Shown: piece by piece, positions 50,001-61,632 of the stretch
How positions within the stretch are numbered: the first letter of the stretch is position 1
Layout of the letters: every line of letters starts with the position of its first letter
Source: Sphagnum magellanicum
Taxonomy: Eukaryota > Streptophyta > Sphagnopsida > Sphagnales > Sphagnaceae
NCBI GenBank assembly: GCA_021904315.1
Contig: CM038908.1
Coordinates: 22,402,501-22,466,500, forward strand
Direction: 5' to 3'
DNA length: 64,000 nt
Notes under the pieces: model-generated
What the model was told of the DNA's origin: nothing
What the model saw: the letters and a program-made list of their open reading frames with translations, nothing else
The model's database searches: none
Made by a program: the position numbers and the translations under genes

Positions 50001-53000
50001 GTAATGTGGCTTTCATCAAATTTTTGGAACATTGATGAAACCATAAATGAAACCCATTATTATATATGCCAACAACCAAGGTTATATATCTCTTTCAAAT
50101 AATTAAACCTTCATGCTTACATATAACATATGATGCTCACATGTAACATATTGAGTTTCATCATCATTCAATGCATTCAACAAAATCAAATAAGGCTTCA
50201 TCAAGTTGATGTTTTACAACACAAATAATATGGTTGCAAATATATCGACCAAGGGACTTTTAAAAAATAAGCATGAACATTTTTTTTAATGTTTGATGGG
50301 CATGGTTAAGTGTTTAATGTGATAATTTGTTGGGTGGGGGTGTTACATATCAACATTTGACCAAGTTATTTTAAACATTTTTGTTTTTTGCATTTAAAAT
50401 TTGAAACAATGATGTATTTTAGTTAAGTATTTTTACTTACACAAAATTAACATTGCTTCATTTTCATATGGTTTATTCTTCCACTACACAAAAAAATCAT
50501 TATGATGAGCACTAATGAACCCTATATAATATTTTTTCTTTGATGTCCTCGTCATGGCCTATTGGTTTAAAAAATGGCCTATTTAGGTTCCCTTTATGGA
50601 CAATGCACTTTCAATAATCACTTGGATATCCATTATCCTTATCATTGTCCCCTTGAAATTTATTTCACTTCTTTTGTGTTAAGGCTTAGATGGCCCACCA
50701 ATGGTGAATCTCAATTGTTCATTCCTAAAATTCATTTCGAACCCCACAACCACATAAATAAAAAACCTTTGAAGTACAAGTGGGATGAATTTAGCGGGGG
50801 GATTATCTTACTTTATTATGGCCATGGTTCTTCCTTTCATAGCTATTGGAATCACTTCCTATTTTTTCTTACACCCCACTTTAATTCCAAAGCACCAACC
50901 TCATTTTTCACTAAGCTAATAGTATTAATACAAGATTTAATCACACCTTTACCCCTAAATATTAGGGTAGATCATTTTGGTCTTCTTTCCTTTACATTTC
51001 AAAATCCCTTGCATTTAAAGATGAACCCTTAAGTTTTTATGTCATGTTGTTGTTTACGTGTTTTTTTTCCCCCCCTTCTTTTGTTAGGTATCTTACACAT
51101 GCCATTACTTTCTCCCATCCTTCTTAAATGATGGCTATTACGAGTAGTCAATATGGGCAACAACCACATACATTTTCACAAGCATAAATTAAACACCAAA
51201 TCTAGTAAAAGAATTGCAAATTTAATCAACTTCACATTCAACTTTATTAAGCAATTTAACAACCTTCATACATTCAAGTGTCACAAGTCTTGATAGAACC
51301 CTTCTATTATTTGCTCCTTTATTTCCTAGATGTAAGGTTTTCAACTTATATTACCTCTTTACAAACCTACCTCCTACCTCTAAAAACAACTCAACACCTT
51401 ATTGAACCTTCACAAAATTTGAAATTGTTAATTTTCCTTAACCCATAAAAGCAACACCAAATGTTGGAAAAACATAAAAGAAGGATAAAAGTTCCAAAAC
51501 TTGGCGTTTTCCCTCTCTTTATAACACCTAACATTCATCCTTCTTACGCAATGTCCATCTAAACTCCTCCTCCAATCCTCTTGAATGCATTTTTGCTAAA
51601 ATGAGTTAATCAAACACATAACACAATGCCTACTTTCATTGTTTCAAATCTTAAATTAAATTAAGTTGATTTTCTTCCTCCTATACTATGAGAACATTTG
51701 GAAAAGTTTAAAATGAATGTAATGAGTATATGGAGTACCCAAAATCATGTTTAATGTAATTTAAAGCGTGCTTTTGCTACTTAATGGACTCCATGAAGGT
51801 TTTTTAAGAAGATTCAATTTTATATTCATGGTATTTTTTTTCAAATACACATTTACATAATAATATAATGTAACATCCTTTGAGTCATAAAAATTAAAAT
51901 AAATTTTATGTTGACATTTAAATCATGATTTTAAAAATATTTTTCTTAAACAACCAATCATATTTGGCCATGTCATTTTAATAAAATAACCCATTCTTTA
52001 TAAGGATTTGGTCACATGGGCACTTTTGGCAATTTTTTAGCAACAAATGTATTTTCCTTCATCTCATTCTTACACTATTTTCATAACACTTATAGTAGTT
52101 GTTGTCATAATTCCTTCTTTGATCATAATGTTTTAGCCCCCAACCTTGAATATTCTTTTAAACTAAACCTATAACCCTTCCTTTTCATGAATGACCTATC
52201 ACCTAAAAAGAAGGGGAGGTGATTTTGAGATGGTAATCCTTATCATTCTGAATGTAAGTTCACCAAGGTTTACTAGAAATTTCCAAGGAGCAAAAAAATA
52301 GGTTATAATAAATATTATTCCTAAACCAAAGATCCTTTTAGCCAAACAAACTTTACAATTCTAACACTATGGACTTCAAGGGATCAGACCTCTCTTGTTT
52401 TCCTCTCAAGGAGCCAATTGGTTGTTGATGAATGTGGCAATTCATCATTCAACAACAAAAACCCCACAAATGCTACCCCAACATCATCATGTAGTTCCAT
52501 TTAGAAGTTGGACAAAGACTAAGAACAGAACATGTAGTTGTGACAATCTAAACCTCATAGTTTCCTCTTGTTCCAAAATCCTTGGAGCTTCCATTATATC
52601 AGGGTACTCTTTTCTTAAAATAAACCACATTACACATTCGCATTGAAGTCCCCAAGACCTAACACAAATGATGATTGCCACCACAATTGCTTTTAAAATC
52701 ACTAGACACTTTATCACTTCCCTTGATTTGGTCCTTAAATATAAACTTTAGACCTCCTACTCCCTTCTTGACATTCATGGCATAACAAAAAAACAAACAT
52801 CAAGTTTAAGAGAAGAAAAAGTCTAGAAGGGCATCTGTCCCCAATTGATTACTATCCAAATCCAAATAAACTCCACACTTCACAACTTGAAGAATCAAAA
52901 TTTAACTTCTTCCACACTACCAAAAGAAAATTACTTGGTTTCTTCCTCCTCAACCAATTTCATATAATTTTTCCTCGTCCACATCCTTCCGCTCCCTTGA

Positions 53001-56000
53001 AAGCTCAACACCAATCATTTCCAAGAATCGTGAGTCACACTCCTCGTAAAGATTATCAATTGAGTGGCAAGGATTCCATTCCATCACCGAAACCAGCTCA
53101 CCAAATTTGTTCCATTGAAAAACAACATTAAACACAGTAACTTGCAAAACAACAAAACAAATCCAAAAAAAGAAAACAAGAAATTGAACTTTTGGTGTCC
53201 TTGAAACATAACAGCTTTGGCATCATCTACCACCCATTTGACTTAGGGTTCCCACTTTCATTCATGCTCATCCACAGAAAATGTTGGACACTGTTTTAAG
53301 TCACAAACCACCATCTCCAAGCTCCCTTGTAGGTGTTTATAATTCCTTGGCCTCCACCACAAATTTCCATTATAAAAAACTCACAAGCTTACTTCTTTGT
53401 GAATGCAACCACAAAAATATTTTGCAACACTCTCCTAAAGGTCTTGCTTGAAGAATAAAATATGTTACATACTCTATAGCCTAGACCTTAGGACAAAGAA
53501 ACATTCAAGAAAATATTTTCCCTTTTCACAATTCCTTGTCTAACCATTATTCAATCATGGGGGGGCAAGAAAAAATAATCATTGTGTTATCTAACCCCAA
53601 GTAGCAAACCACCCACTGTTCTTTATTTATCTTGGGTCAGTGCAAGCTAAGGTGGCTTATTATGCAACACATGAAAACATCACCCAAAGTCCATTTCCTT
53701 TTTTTTTGGGAGCATTAGCAGAACCAAATAGTTAAACCATATTCAATCCAAGTAATTGTTTAATCTATTACTTGGGCCCAACAAGATATTTTTAAAAAAA
53801 ACTGTGTCCACAAACCCAACATAAAATGAATCATTCTCCATAAGGATATGGAGTTATGAAAAGACACAAGTTTTTAACATTAATGAAAAAATACATAATA
53901 AAATACAATTGACATGTTACAAAATATTAAAACTTGATTTTTATTGATATATATTTTAACTAAAATGAAATCCTTAACAATCATAATATTAATCATTGAA
54001 CTATTTTGAAGACCATAAAAAAAAACCTATTGTTGAAGGACACTATCCGTTCAATTCATTTTATAAGTCCATAGAATTTTCAATTTTTAAAGTTATATGC
54101 ATAGTAAACATTTAGATCATATGCATATTCAAGTTAAGAATCCCAAAGCAAATCCTCATCGAGAAATTATAACATGTAAAATACAAATAATCATTGCATG
54201 TACATTCATATCACAAAAACTACCATTGTGATGCTAATAGTTAGACACTTTAACCTGCATCGACCTTCTTGCACAACAAATTGTACCCTCACAAACCCCC
54301 TTACAAAAATGAAGATTATCCCCCAATATTATTCTTCCCTTACCCCCTAATACTTACCTTATCATATTAAGAACCTCCTTTCCTCAAAGGTTTGAAAATA
54401 AACCTACAAATGGGTTCTTGTTACAAAACTTGGGGTAAATTAAATAATGTTTCACCAATACAATTAAAATATCGCACTGCATGTGATTTTAGTTCCAATA
54501 GTTGTGGAGGTAACATTTAGATTAAATGATCGCCTTATGGGTGCAAACATGATCAAAAGAGCTACCAAAGGGGGTGGACATTATTAAAAATAAATTAAAA
54601 ATAAAATAAAATAAAAAATAATAATATATATTGAAAAACCACAAAGGGGGCACAATACTTTGGATTGTCAAATCTTTTGAGAATAAGTTCCATTAGTTGC
54701 AAAATCTCAATGCTCAAAATTGGATGCAAATTGATGATGAATTTCAAAAGGTGGACACAAAATTGATGTGGTGGACAATCATTTTTTTAAAAATGTCTTT
54801 TCTTTTTGTCAAATATGCACCATTCCTTTTCAAAATTGGAGAGGATGTTAATATTAATAATTAAAAGAACAACATGAATTGAAATTGGTGAATTTCATTT
54901 TTAAAACACATCTGAATGCCTATGTTTCAAACATTTGTTTAGCTTTGAAAATTAGGAATTTTGAGGGTTATATATGTTTATAATAGAATTTATTCATTTT
55001 TGTGCTTTAAATAACATGGATGCACAATATACATTGAATATACGATCAAGATGCAGTAAAAACTAATTTAAATCCACAAGACAATTACATATTACATATG
55101 AAAATCATAAAATTCTAGATAATATACAAACATGTGAATACCAAGTGTCAAATGAAGTTCTTGAAAAAGGACATTTATTTTGGTGCCCTTCGTTGCTTTG
55201 ATTTTGTTTTCACCCTTGTGCATGTGATGAAGGATGATAAAATATTTGCATGGATGTTCATCTCCTATATATTTGGGAGTAGGCTAGAGCTTGGGGGTAG
55301 GTCATAAAATTTGTGGCAAGTTGTGTGATCTTATGGTTGAATGGATTTAAATTAAATTAAAAATTAAAATTTTTCATATTTATTTTCTCTTTGTCTACTA
55401 TCAATTTCCAATAATCCATATGTGGTGATTATGTATCCTTAATCATGATTCATGATTAAGGCTTTTTTATGGTGATAAAATTCAATATAACAATTAGTTA
55501 ACAACATCACCATAATATTCTTTTAATTGTGTCCACTTGATCCATTGACTAGATAGAACCTTTTTTGCCTATCAACTTTGTACTCCCAATTTGGAGAACC
55601 ATTAGTTAAAAGGGTAGATGTTTTTGGTGCAAATCACCTATTGGATGTAACTTGAAACGATATAATTTTCTAATGTTTTGTTTTTTTACTAGTTAATTTT
55701 CCATATGAACAAGATACATTCAGTCAAAAATCATATAATTTAAGTTTGATTGACTACATTTCATAATCCAACTTATTAAAAAACTTGTTACAACTTTTAT
55801 ATCTATGTAAATTGATCATGAGCTTGTTTTGAAGTCTTAGAACCTAACATCTTCAAAAAAATTACTTGAAAAGTAGAATATGACAATTTGTTAAATCTTG
55901 CTCTAGCCTCCCAAAGTCATGCATCTTGTTGTTTCCAAGTTGCAAACCTACATAAATCAAAGCAACCACAATTAATGGATATAATTGTGAAATTATTGGA

Positions 56001-57700
56001 AAAATGAATTGAAACCAAATAGACGTGTAATTTTAAATGAAGGCATGGTAGTATACAAGAAAAGTATGTATCAAGCAAAACAAAAATTTAAAATGAAACA
56101 AAATTTGACATAAACATAAGAATATAAATTTTAAAAACTATTTTATTATGAAACCATTGTGTGTTCCATTGTGCTAATGGTAATTTCAATACAAAATTTG
56201 AAAAAAATTAGTATAATAAAAATACATTTGAAGTTGATTGATCAATATGGTGCCCAAACCTATTTTTTCATTATCCAACTTGATGAAATAAATATGTACT
56301 AAACTGTAATGTAAAGGTCATTGTAGATTTTGAATACGTCATAAAATGTTATAATTTTTTTTGATATGATATGTTTGACACACATTTGAGACAAAAGTTA
56401 CTTATAATTTTTTAAAAACTATTTGCACTTTGAAAAACATATTTGAAACTTATTTTTACAATGAAAAATTTAAAATTTAAATCACAACAATGAAGAAACA
56501 TCTTATATTTGATCATTAAGTAAAAATGTTCAATATATAATAATTTTATGATCATGTTTGTTATTATTTAAATTTACTTTCGCTTAGGACTACCAAAGTG
56601 GTCAAACTATATACTTTGTTTTGCCCATAATTGGAAACAATGTAATTTCTTATTCCCCAAGTTTCATTCGCTTTATAGATAACCCCCATTTGGGGATGAA
56701 TTTTACTAAGGATAAAGAATGATTTACGAAGGTTAAAATACAAGGTGACTTTAAGGAAAATTCTTTTGTCTTCAAATTAATTCATAAATTTGATTTAATT
56801 ACATTTTGAATTGAAGATTCAAACCCTTTCACATATTATAGTGTTCACACATTGAAGTTGAGCAATTTTAGTAAGTATAATGAAGTTAGCATATTTATGT
56901 TGAAATGATCAATTCCAAATCACAATTTAGCCCAACTTAATTTATTTATTTTAGTCCATCCAATTAATAATTGATTGCAAATTAGAAGCAAAATAATTCA
57001 TATTTCAAAGTTTTTCAACATGTCAAGATGACTAGAGGGAAAACTTTAGCATCTATTTTTATTTAAAATTTTGTAATGTGGACACAAAATCTCCAATTTT
57101 ACACACCCCCAACTTGTTGACCTTAATTGTTTAAGGATGAGTTAATTAGGGTTAAAAATTATGCAACCACTAATGATCTTAGATTATGTTTAACTTGGCT
57201 TTGACTATTGCACACACAACTTTAGCATATTGTTCCTAAAAAATAATGTAGTTCTTCCAATTAATATGCACTTATCTTATGTAGAATGATTTGTACATTG
57301 TGGCACTTACTAAGGTTGGGTAGGTACCTACCTACTTGGGCAAGTCGAAACAACCAATCTCAATTTTGGTAAGTAAGAATTGAAGTGAAAATTGGTTTGA
57401 TTTTCATAATTAGAATCTTTTTTTATAATTTTTTATAATAAAAAAGGGCTTCAAAATGGGTTCTTCAATGAAACAATAAAAAATTTAATATCCTTTTGCA
57501 TACCCTAGCTAGGTTATTAGAACCATGATTTCTTATTCTAGGGCTAAATTCACCTTAAAAAAAAAAAGGGTTGCAAAAGTGGGACATTATTGTAGAGCTA
57601 AAAACAAGCAACTTTCATCCAAACTTTAAAAAAAAAACCACAATAGATCAAGGTAACATAATAAGAATGTCCAAGGATTTTAAGCATTCTGATATGTACA
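47100..57700. other. Long AT-rich gene-poor region
   Basis: No gene is supported over about 10.6 kb. 47810-48790 repeats the 'gtgaatcccttcactttttg' family seen at 41-45 kb. A CA run lies at 48312-48331 and a TA run near 48877-48890. The 152-residue + ORF at 50574-51032 and the 65-residue - ORF at 52950-53147 have no motif I recognise. From about 50500 to 54350 the + strand is noticeably C-rich against A/T-rich surroundings, without further evidence for a gene. Confidence 0.55.
50574..51032 (+). other. Unrecognised 152-residue open frame
   Basis: Longest open frame in the desert, rich in Phe, His, Leu and Tyr, with no recognised domain, signal or repeat. The ATG lies in a region of locally higher GC. 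It could be a decayed mobile-element fragment or chance. There is no neighbour, second copy or splice context to support a gene. Confidence 0.15.
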
Positions 57701-57724
57701 CTACATGTTCACTCACAAGCCCCT

Positions 57725-58246
57725 GTCGGTCTACTTAGCCTAGGCCCTGGGTACTCTTAATTAACGTTCGCTCACAAGCCTGTCAACCATGCTGCTGTTG
57801 GTTTCTCTAAGTGTTCGGTCACTGGCCTGTCTCCTCTTCGGCTGGGTGGCGCCGGTCGCGGATTCTGCGGGTCGCGTTCGCTGCCGAAGAGGTTACCACC
57901 TCACTCCCGTCCGTCCCTGGCGCTGCGCGGGTTTGCCCTTCTGTGGTGGCCTCTCGCGAGAATTGTGTTGCGATCCGGCGAAGGAGAGAAGAAGAGAAGC
58001 GAATCAATAGGGGAAGGAGAGGGAGGACAATTTTTTTTTTTCTGTTATGAGTGCATGGATTGGTGTGGCATGCACTTCATTCGTGAGTTTTGTATTTCGG
58101 CAGAGTTTCTTGGTTTTTGGTGACGGATTGTTTTAGTTTTGGAGAGGGTTGTGGGAAGAATAAGAAGAAGAAGAAGAAGAAGAAGAAGGGTTTTGCGGGT
58201 AACGACGGGTCAGGAGGTAGGGGATTTGGTCGCCGCAGTAGCAGTT
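57725..58246 (+). promoter_or_regulatory. GC-rich promoter and 5' leader of the SAP gene
   Basis: Abrupt change from AT-rich desert to GC-rich DNA at about 57780. 'gttcactcacaagcccctgtc' type words repeat at 57707 and 57766. A (gaa/aag)n purine run at 58157-58190 lies just before the ATG at 58247. ORFs here, including an Arg-run extension from 58139, are leader shadows. Confidence 0.55.
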
Positions 58247-59600
58247 ATGTCGACTCCGCTGCCAGCTTACGGGAATAGGACGCCGGAGCAGCTGAAAGTG
58301 GCGGAGGTTCGAGACGAACTCAGGAGACGTGGAGTTCATATCAAGGGTTTGAAGAAAGGCTTGGTGGATCGATTGGAGGAGTTGCTGCGGCATGAAGAGC
58401 AGCAGCAGCAGCTGCAGCGGCAACTGCTGCTACAACAACAGGAGGTAGCGGTGCCGGGAACGGTGGGAGTGAGCCAAGCCCCGGGACTTGGAAACATTGA
58501 TGATACACAGCCTGTGACTCCAGTGCCGAAGAACAAACCCGCTGAAGTCGAAACAGAAGCAGAAGTACAAGCAGGAGCGGTTGTGGAGCTTGTTGCAGAG
58601 GAGGCAGCGGGGCAATTGCCAGAGGTAAAACTTGTGCTAGAAAATGAAGTCATGGATGTAGGCAAGGCTATAGCAGAGGAGCTTACTGGAGACACTGGGC
58701 ATGTAGAAACCATCGTTGATTATAAGGAAGCTGCAATAGCGACTGAGGATAAACCGGCGCAAGAGGAGAATGGACTGTCTGAGGTCGCAGAGGCTATAGC
58801 TGCCTCGGAGGCCGTTGTGCATGAGAAGGAAAATGTCGTAATAGAGTCTCAGTCCCATGCACCTGCTGCAGAGAAGGCAGTCGTCATCGAGTCTGATGCT
58901 GCACCAGCGGAAGAAGAGGTTGTTGCTGATGCTGCTGCGCAACAGGTGGCTTTGCAGCCTCCTGTTGCTGAAGCTGTAGAGGAGGAGGCGGCTTTGGAGG
59001 CTGTTGCAGAACCTGCAGAAGAAGAAGAAGAATCTGCGCGAAGGGCCGTTGTGGAGCCTGAGTCGGGACCTGTTATAGCCGCACTGGACGAGGAAGCTGT
59101 AACACCATTGGAAGAAGAAGTTGTAGCGCCAATGGAAGACGAGGAAGTTTTAGTCGTCACAGAGGTGGTGACGGAGGAGACCCAAGTGACCACGGAGGAG
59201 TTCAAATCCACCACCGAGTTTTTGGTCGAGACCCCAGGAGAGTCCATGGATGGAGATGAGGAAGAAGAAGTTGTAGAAAAAACTGTTGTAGTGCAAGTGG
59301 ATAGTAGAGACGAAGAGGCAAGGGAAGAAGTTGGGGAAGAAGAAGCTGGCATAACAACTGGTGAAGAGAAAATAGTCCGAGAGGAAGAAATAATTGTGGA
59401 AGAAATCAGGGATTTTGAACAAGATGTGGAAATGAAAACAGAAACTGTGGTGGAAGAAGAGAGTGCCAAGCTCCAGGATGAGCTGGAAATAAGGCTAGAA
59501 GCAGCAGCTCCAGAAGCTGACCCTGAGCTGAAGGCAAAAGATGTGAAGCCTATGGAGGTGGATGTAGACACACAATCACGCCCTAAACGGAAAGAAGGAG
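58247..59600 (+). CDS. ACINUS-like SAP-domain protein, first coding exon
   Basis: The ATG at 58247 starts MSTPLPAYGNRTPEQLKVAE, followed by a SAP DNA/RNA-binding motif (LKVAEVRDELRRRGVHIKGL, then KKGLVDRLEELL) within residues 15-50. It matches the N-terminus of plant ACINUS, an apoptosis- and splicing-associated component of the exon-junction ASAP complex in the nucleus. A Gln-rich helix follows, then about 350 residues of Glu/Ala/Val-rich low complexity ending QSRPKRKEGG. The donor gag/gtcagt at 59600-59601 is phase 1. The RRM-like and RSB-motif exons expected downstream are not in the window. The kinase-module duplication begins only 209 bp into the intron. The gene is therefore truncated, interrupted by a nested insertion, or fused to that module. 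Confidence 0.8.
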
Positions 59601-59808
59601 GTCAGTTTGGGTTTCCTGGCTTTGAATTTTTTTCCTCTTTTCATGGAATCTTGCAAAGTAGGGGAAAGTGTTTCTCATGTTGGATCTGGAGAGTTAGATC
59701 CATGAGTGAAACTTGATGAGACAACATAACCAAGTAAGCTGTACAGAAGAGATGAGATGTGTGTTTCAACATTTTTGGCAAATCCATACAGAATAGATGT
59801 TGAACATT

Positions 59809-61632
59809 GTTGCTTGAGATACATTAGATATGTACACTGAAGTTTTGAAGCAACTTCCTCACATCTTCTTTTGTTGTGTACACGTGTTACCATGAACTCT
59901 AGAGTGGAGGAAAGACAACTTTGAGAAATGCCTTGGTTTTGTTGCATTGCCCTTGGGAGCATGTGTAGCCCATGGGTTATCTAACCTTTGTCATGTGTGC
60001 ATGTAATGGATTAGAAAACGAGGAAGTCACGGGCAGTATTGAAGAGCAGGTGGAGGCCGATGACAGTGAAGAGGAGGTGGAGGCTGATGACAGCAAAGCC
60101 CGATGGTGGAGGCTGATGACAGCGAAGCCCAATGACAGTGAAGATGAGGTAGAGGCTGATGACAGTGAAGAGGAGGTGGTGGCCAATGACAGTGAAGAGG
60201 AGGTGGAGGTTGATGACAGTGAAGAATACAACTTAACTGACAGCACAGAACAAGAGGTGAAGGACATGGGCTATGAATGTGATGATACCTTGAACTCTAA
60301 AACATATGTGTAAGAAGCCACATTATTGTGGCAGCAATTATCTTGGCTTCTTTACTACTCTGAATATTAAGCCTCTCTAATATATATATATTTCTCTCTC
60401 TATATATATACTTCCTTTTTTCCTTATAGGAATTTTGTTTGTTATAGTTATTGATGTTGACTTCTCAACTTTCCTTCTATTCTGTATCAAGTTTCACATC
60501 CCTCTTTTGCCCAAAATGAAAATTGTTTGCTAAATATGTTGCAGTGCCAATGCAGTATGCTTACTCCTAAATGTGGTTTGTCAACCAGGCTCCAAGGTCA
60601 CCATTCCATAGTCAAGTAGAGAGGAGCCCAATTCCAGCTCTTGATATGGATGCAAGCCGTTCACAGGTTTCGCAGGATGTCCACAGGTTGGCTATAATTT
60701 CTACCTTGGTTCTATGTGTATGAGGGTGATGTAACAGTGATGAAAGTTTTCCACCCCTTGGTCATGTGGAATCAATATTAACATGTAATATGCAAATTTG
60801 TGCATCAACAAGTCATTTGGCTTTGCCACATTGATTTAGTGGTTTTGAATCCTGAGAGCATGTATCTACACATTGATATGCTTCCTTCTCAAACATTCAA
60901 GAGCTACTTCTCTTGGGTGCTAACCAATGTCATGAATGAGAACTTCTCACTTCTGTAATTATGACAAACTAATGACCTGTAATCTCATATAACTCTTTTC
61001 CCCAAAAAATTTACATATTGTTAAATAAAATCTATCCCACTATTGAGAGGTGATCAAGTTTGGTTAGAGGAATTCAATACCACTCATGTGGTGAAGGTGA
61101 TGTTCTACTTTGAGTTTCACTCTCAAGGTTATGATGACACTTGTTATTGTTGTCTTTGTTCTGGATTGGCTAGAGCTGACATAACAGTTACTGTCAAAGT
61201 GATTTTGTGGACTTCTCCTACAATCCCATGATGATATATTCCTTTTGAGATAGTCAATGTTGTAGAAACAAAGATCCCTCAAAACACAATGCATATTATT
61301 TTCCATTAAAATCTTGAGACTGCATATACGGTTTGGTACAGCATTGCATAATCAGATAAATCTACATGTTCCAATGTAATAATAGTCAGTATATGGTGTG
61401 ATTGTGACTTGGACATTCACAGGGAATTTCATGAACTTGGACTGCTAGAAACTGCCAAAAATAAGAAGAAGCAACATGAGAACCAGTTCACTGAGCTCAA
61501 GTCTTCTAGCGAGAGCATCAAGGTAATTACGACAGTTGTAGCCATAAGTGCTAACAAACAGCCTTGTACCAACAAGTTCCATCAAAAAAAATTTATCATC
61601 ATTGTTGTTGGATTCTACTAGATGCATATGAA
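59809..61632 (+). repeat. Segmental duplication of kinase-module 5' part
   Basis: Matches 24414-26251 nearly base for base, introns included, so this is DNA-level duplication in direct orientation about 35 kb away. The left boundary is at 'gttgcttgagatacattag'. The match resumes at 63037 (equivalent to 26252) after a 1404-bp block absent from copy 1. Confidence 0.93.

Noticed and set aside
58139-58246. Upstream ATG with an Arg-run N-terminus for the SAP protein
   Set aside because: The Arg run is translation of a purine microsatellite; ACINUS-type proteins start just before the SAP motif, as at 58247.
58849-59571. 240-residue Ser-rich - strand ORF
   Set aside because: Antisense shadow of the Glu/Ala/Val-rich SAP protein exon.
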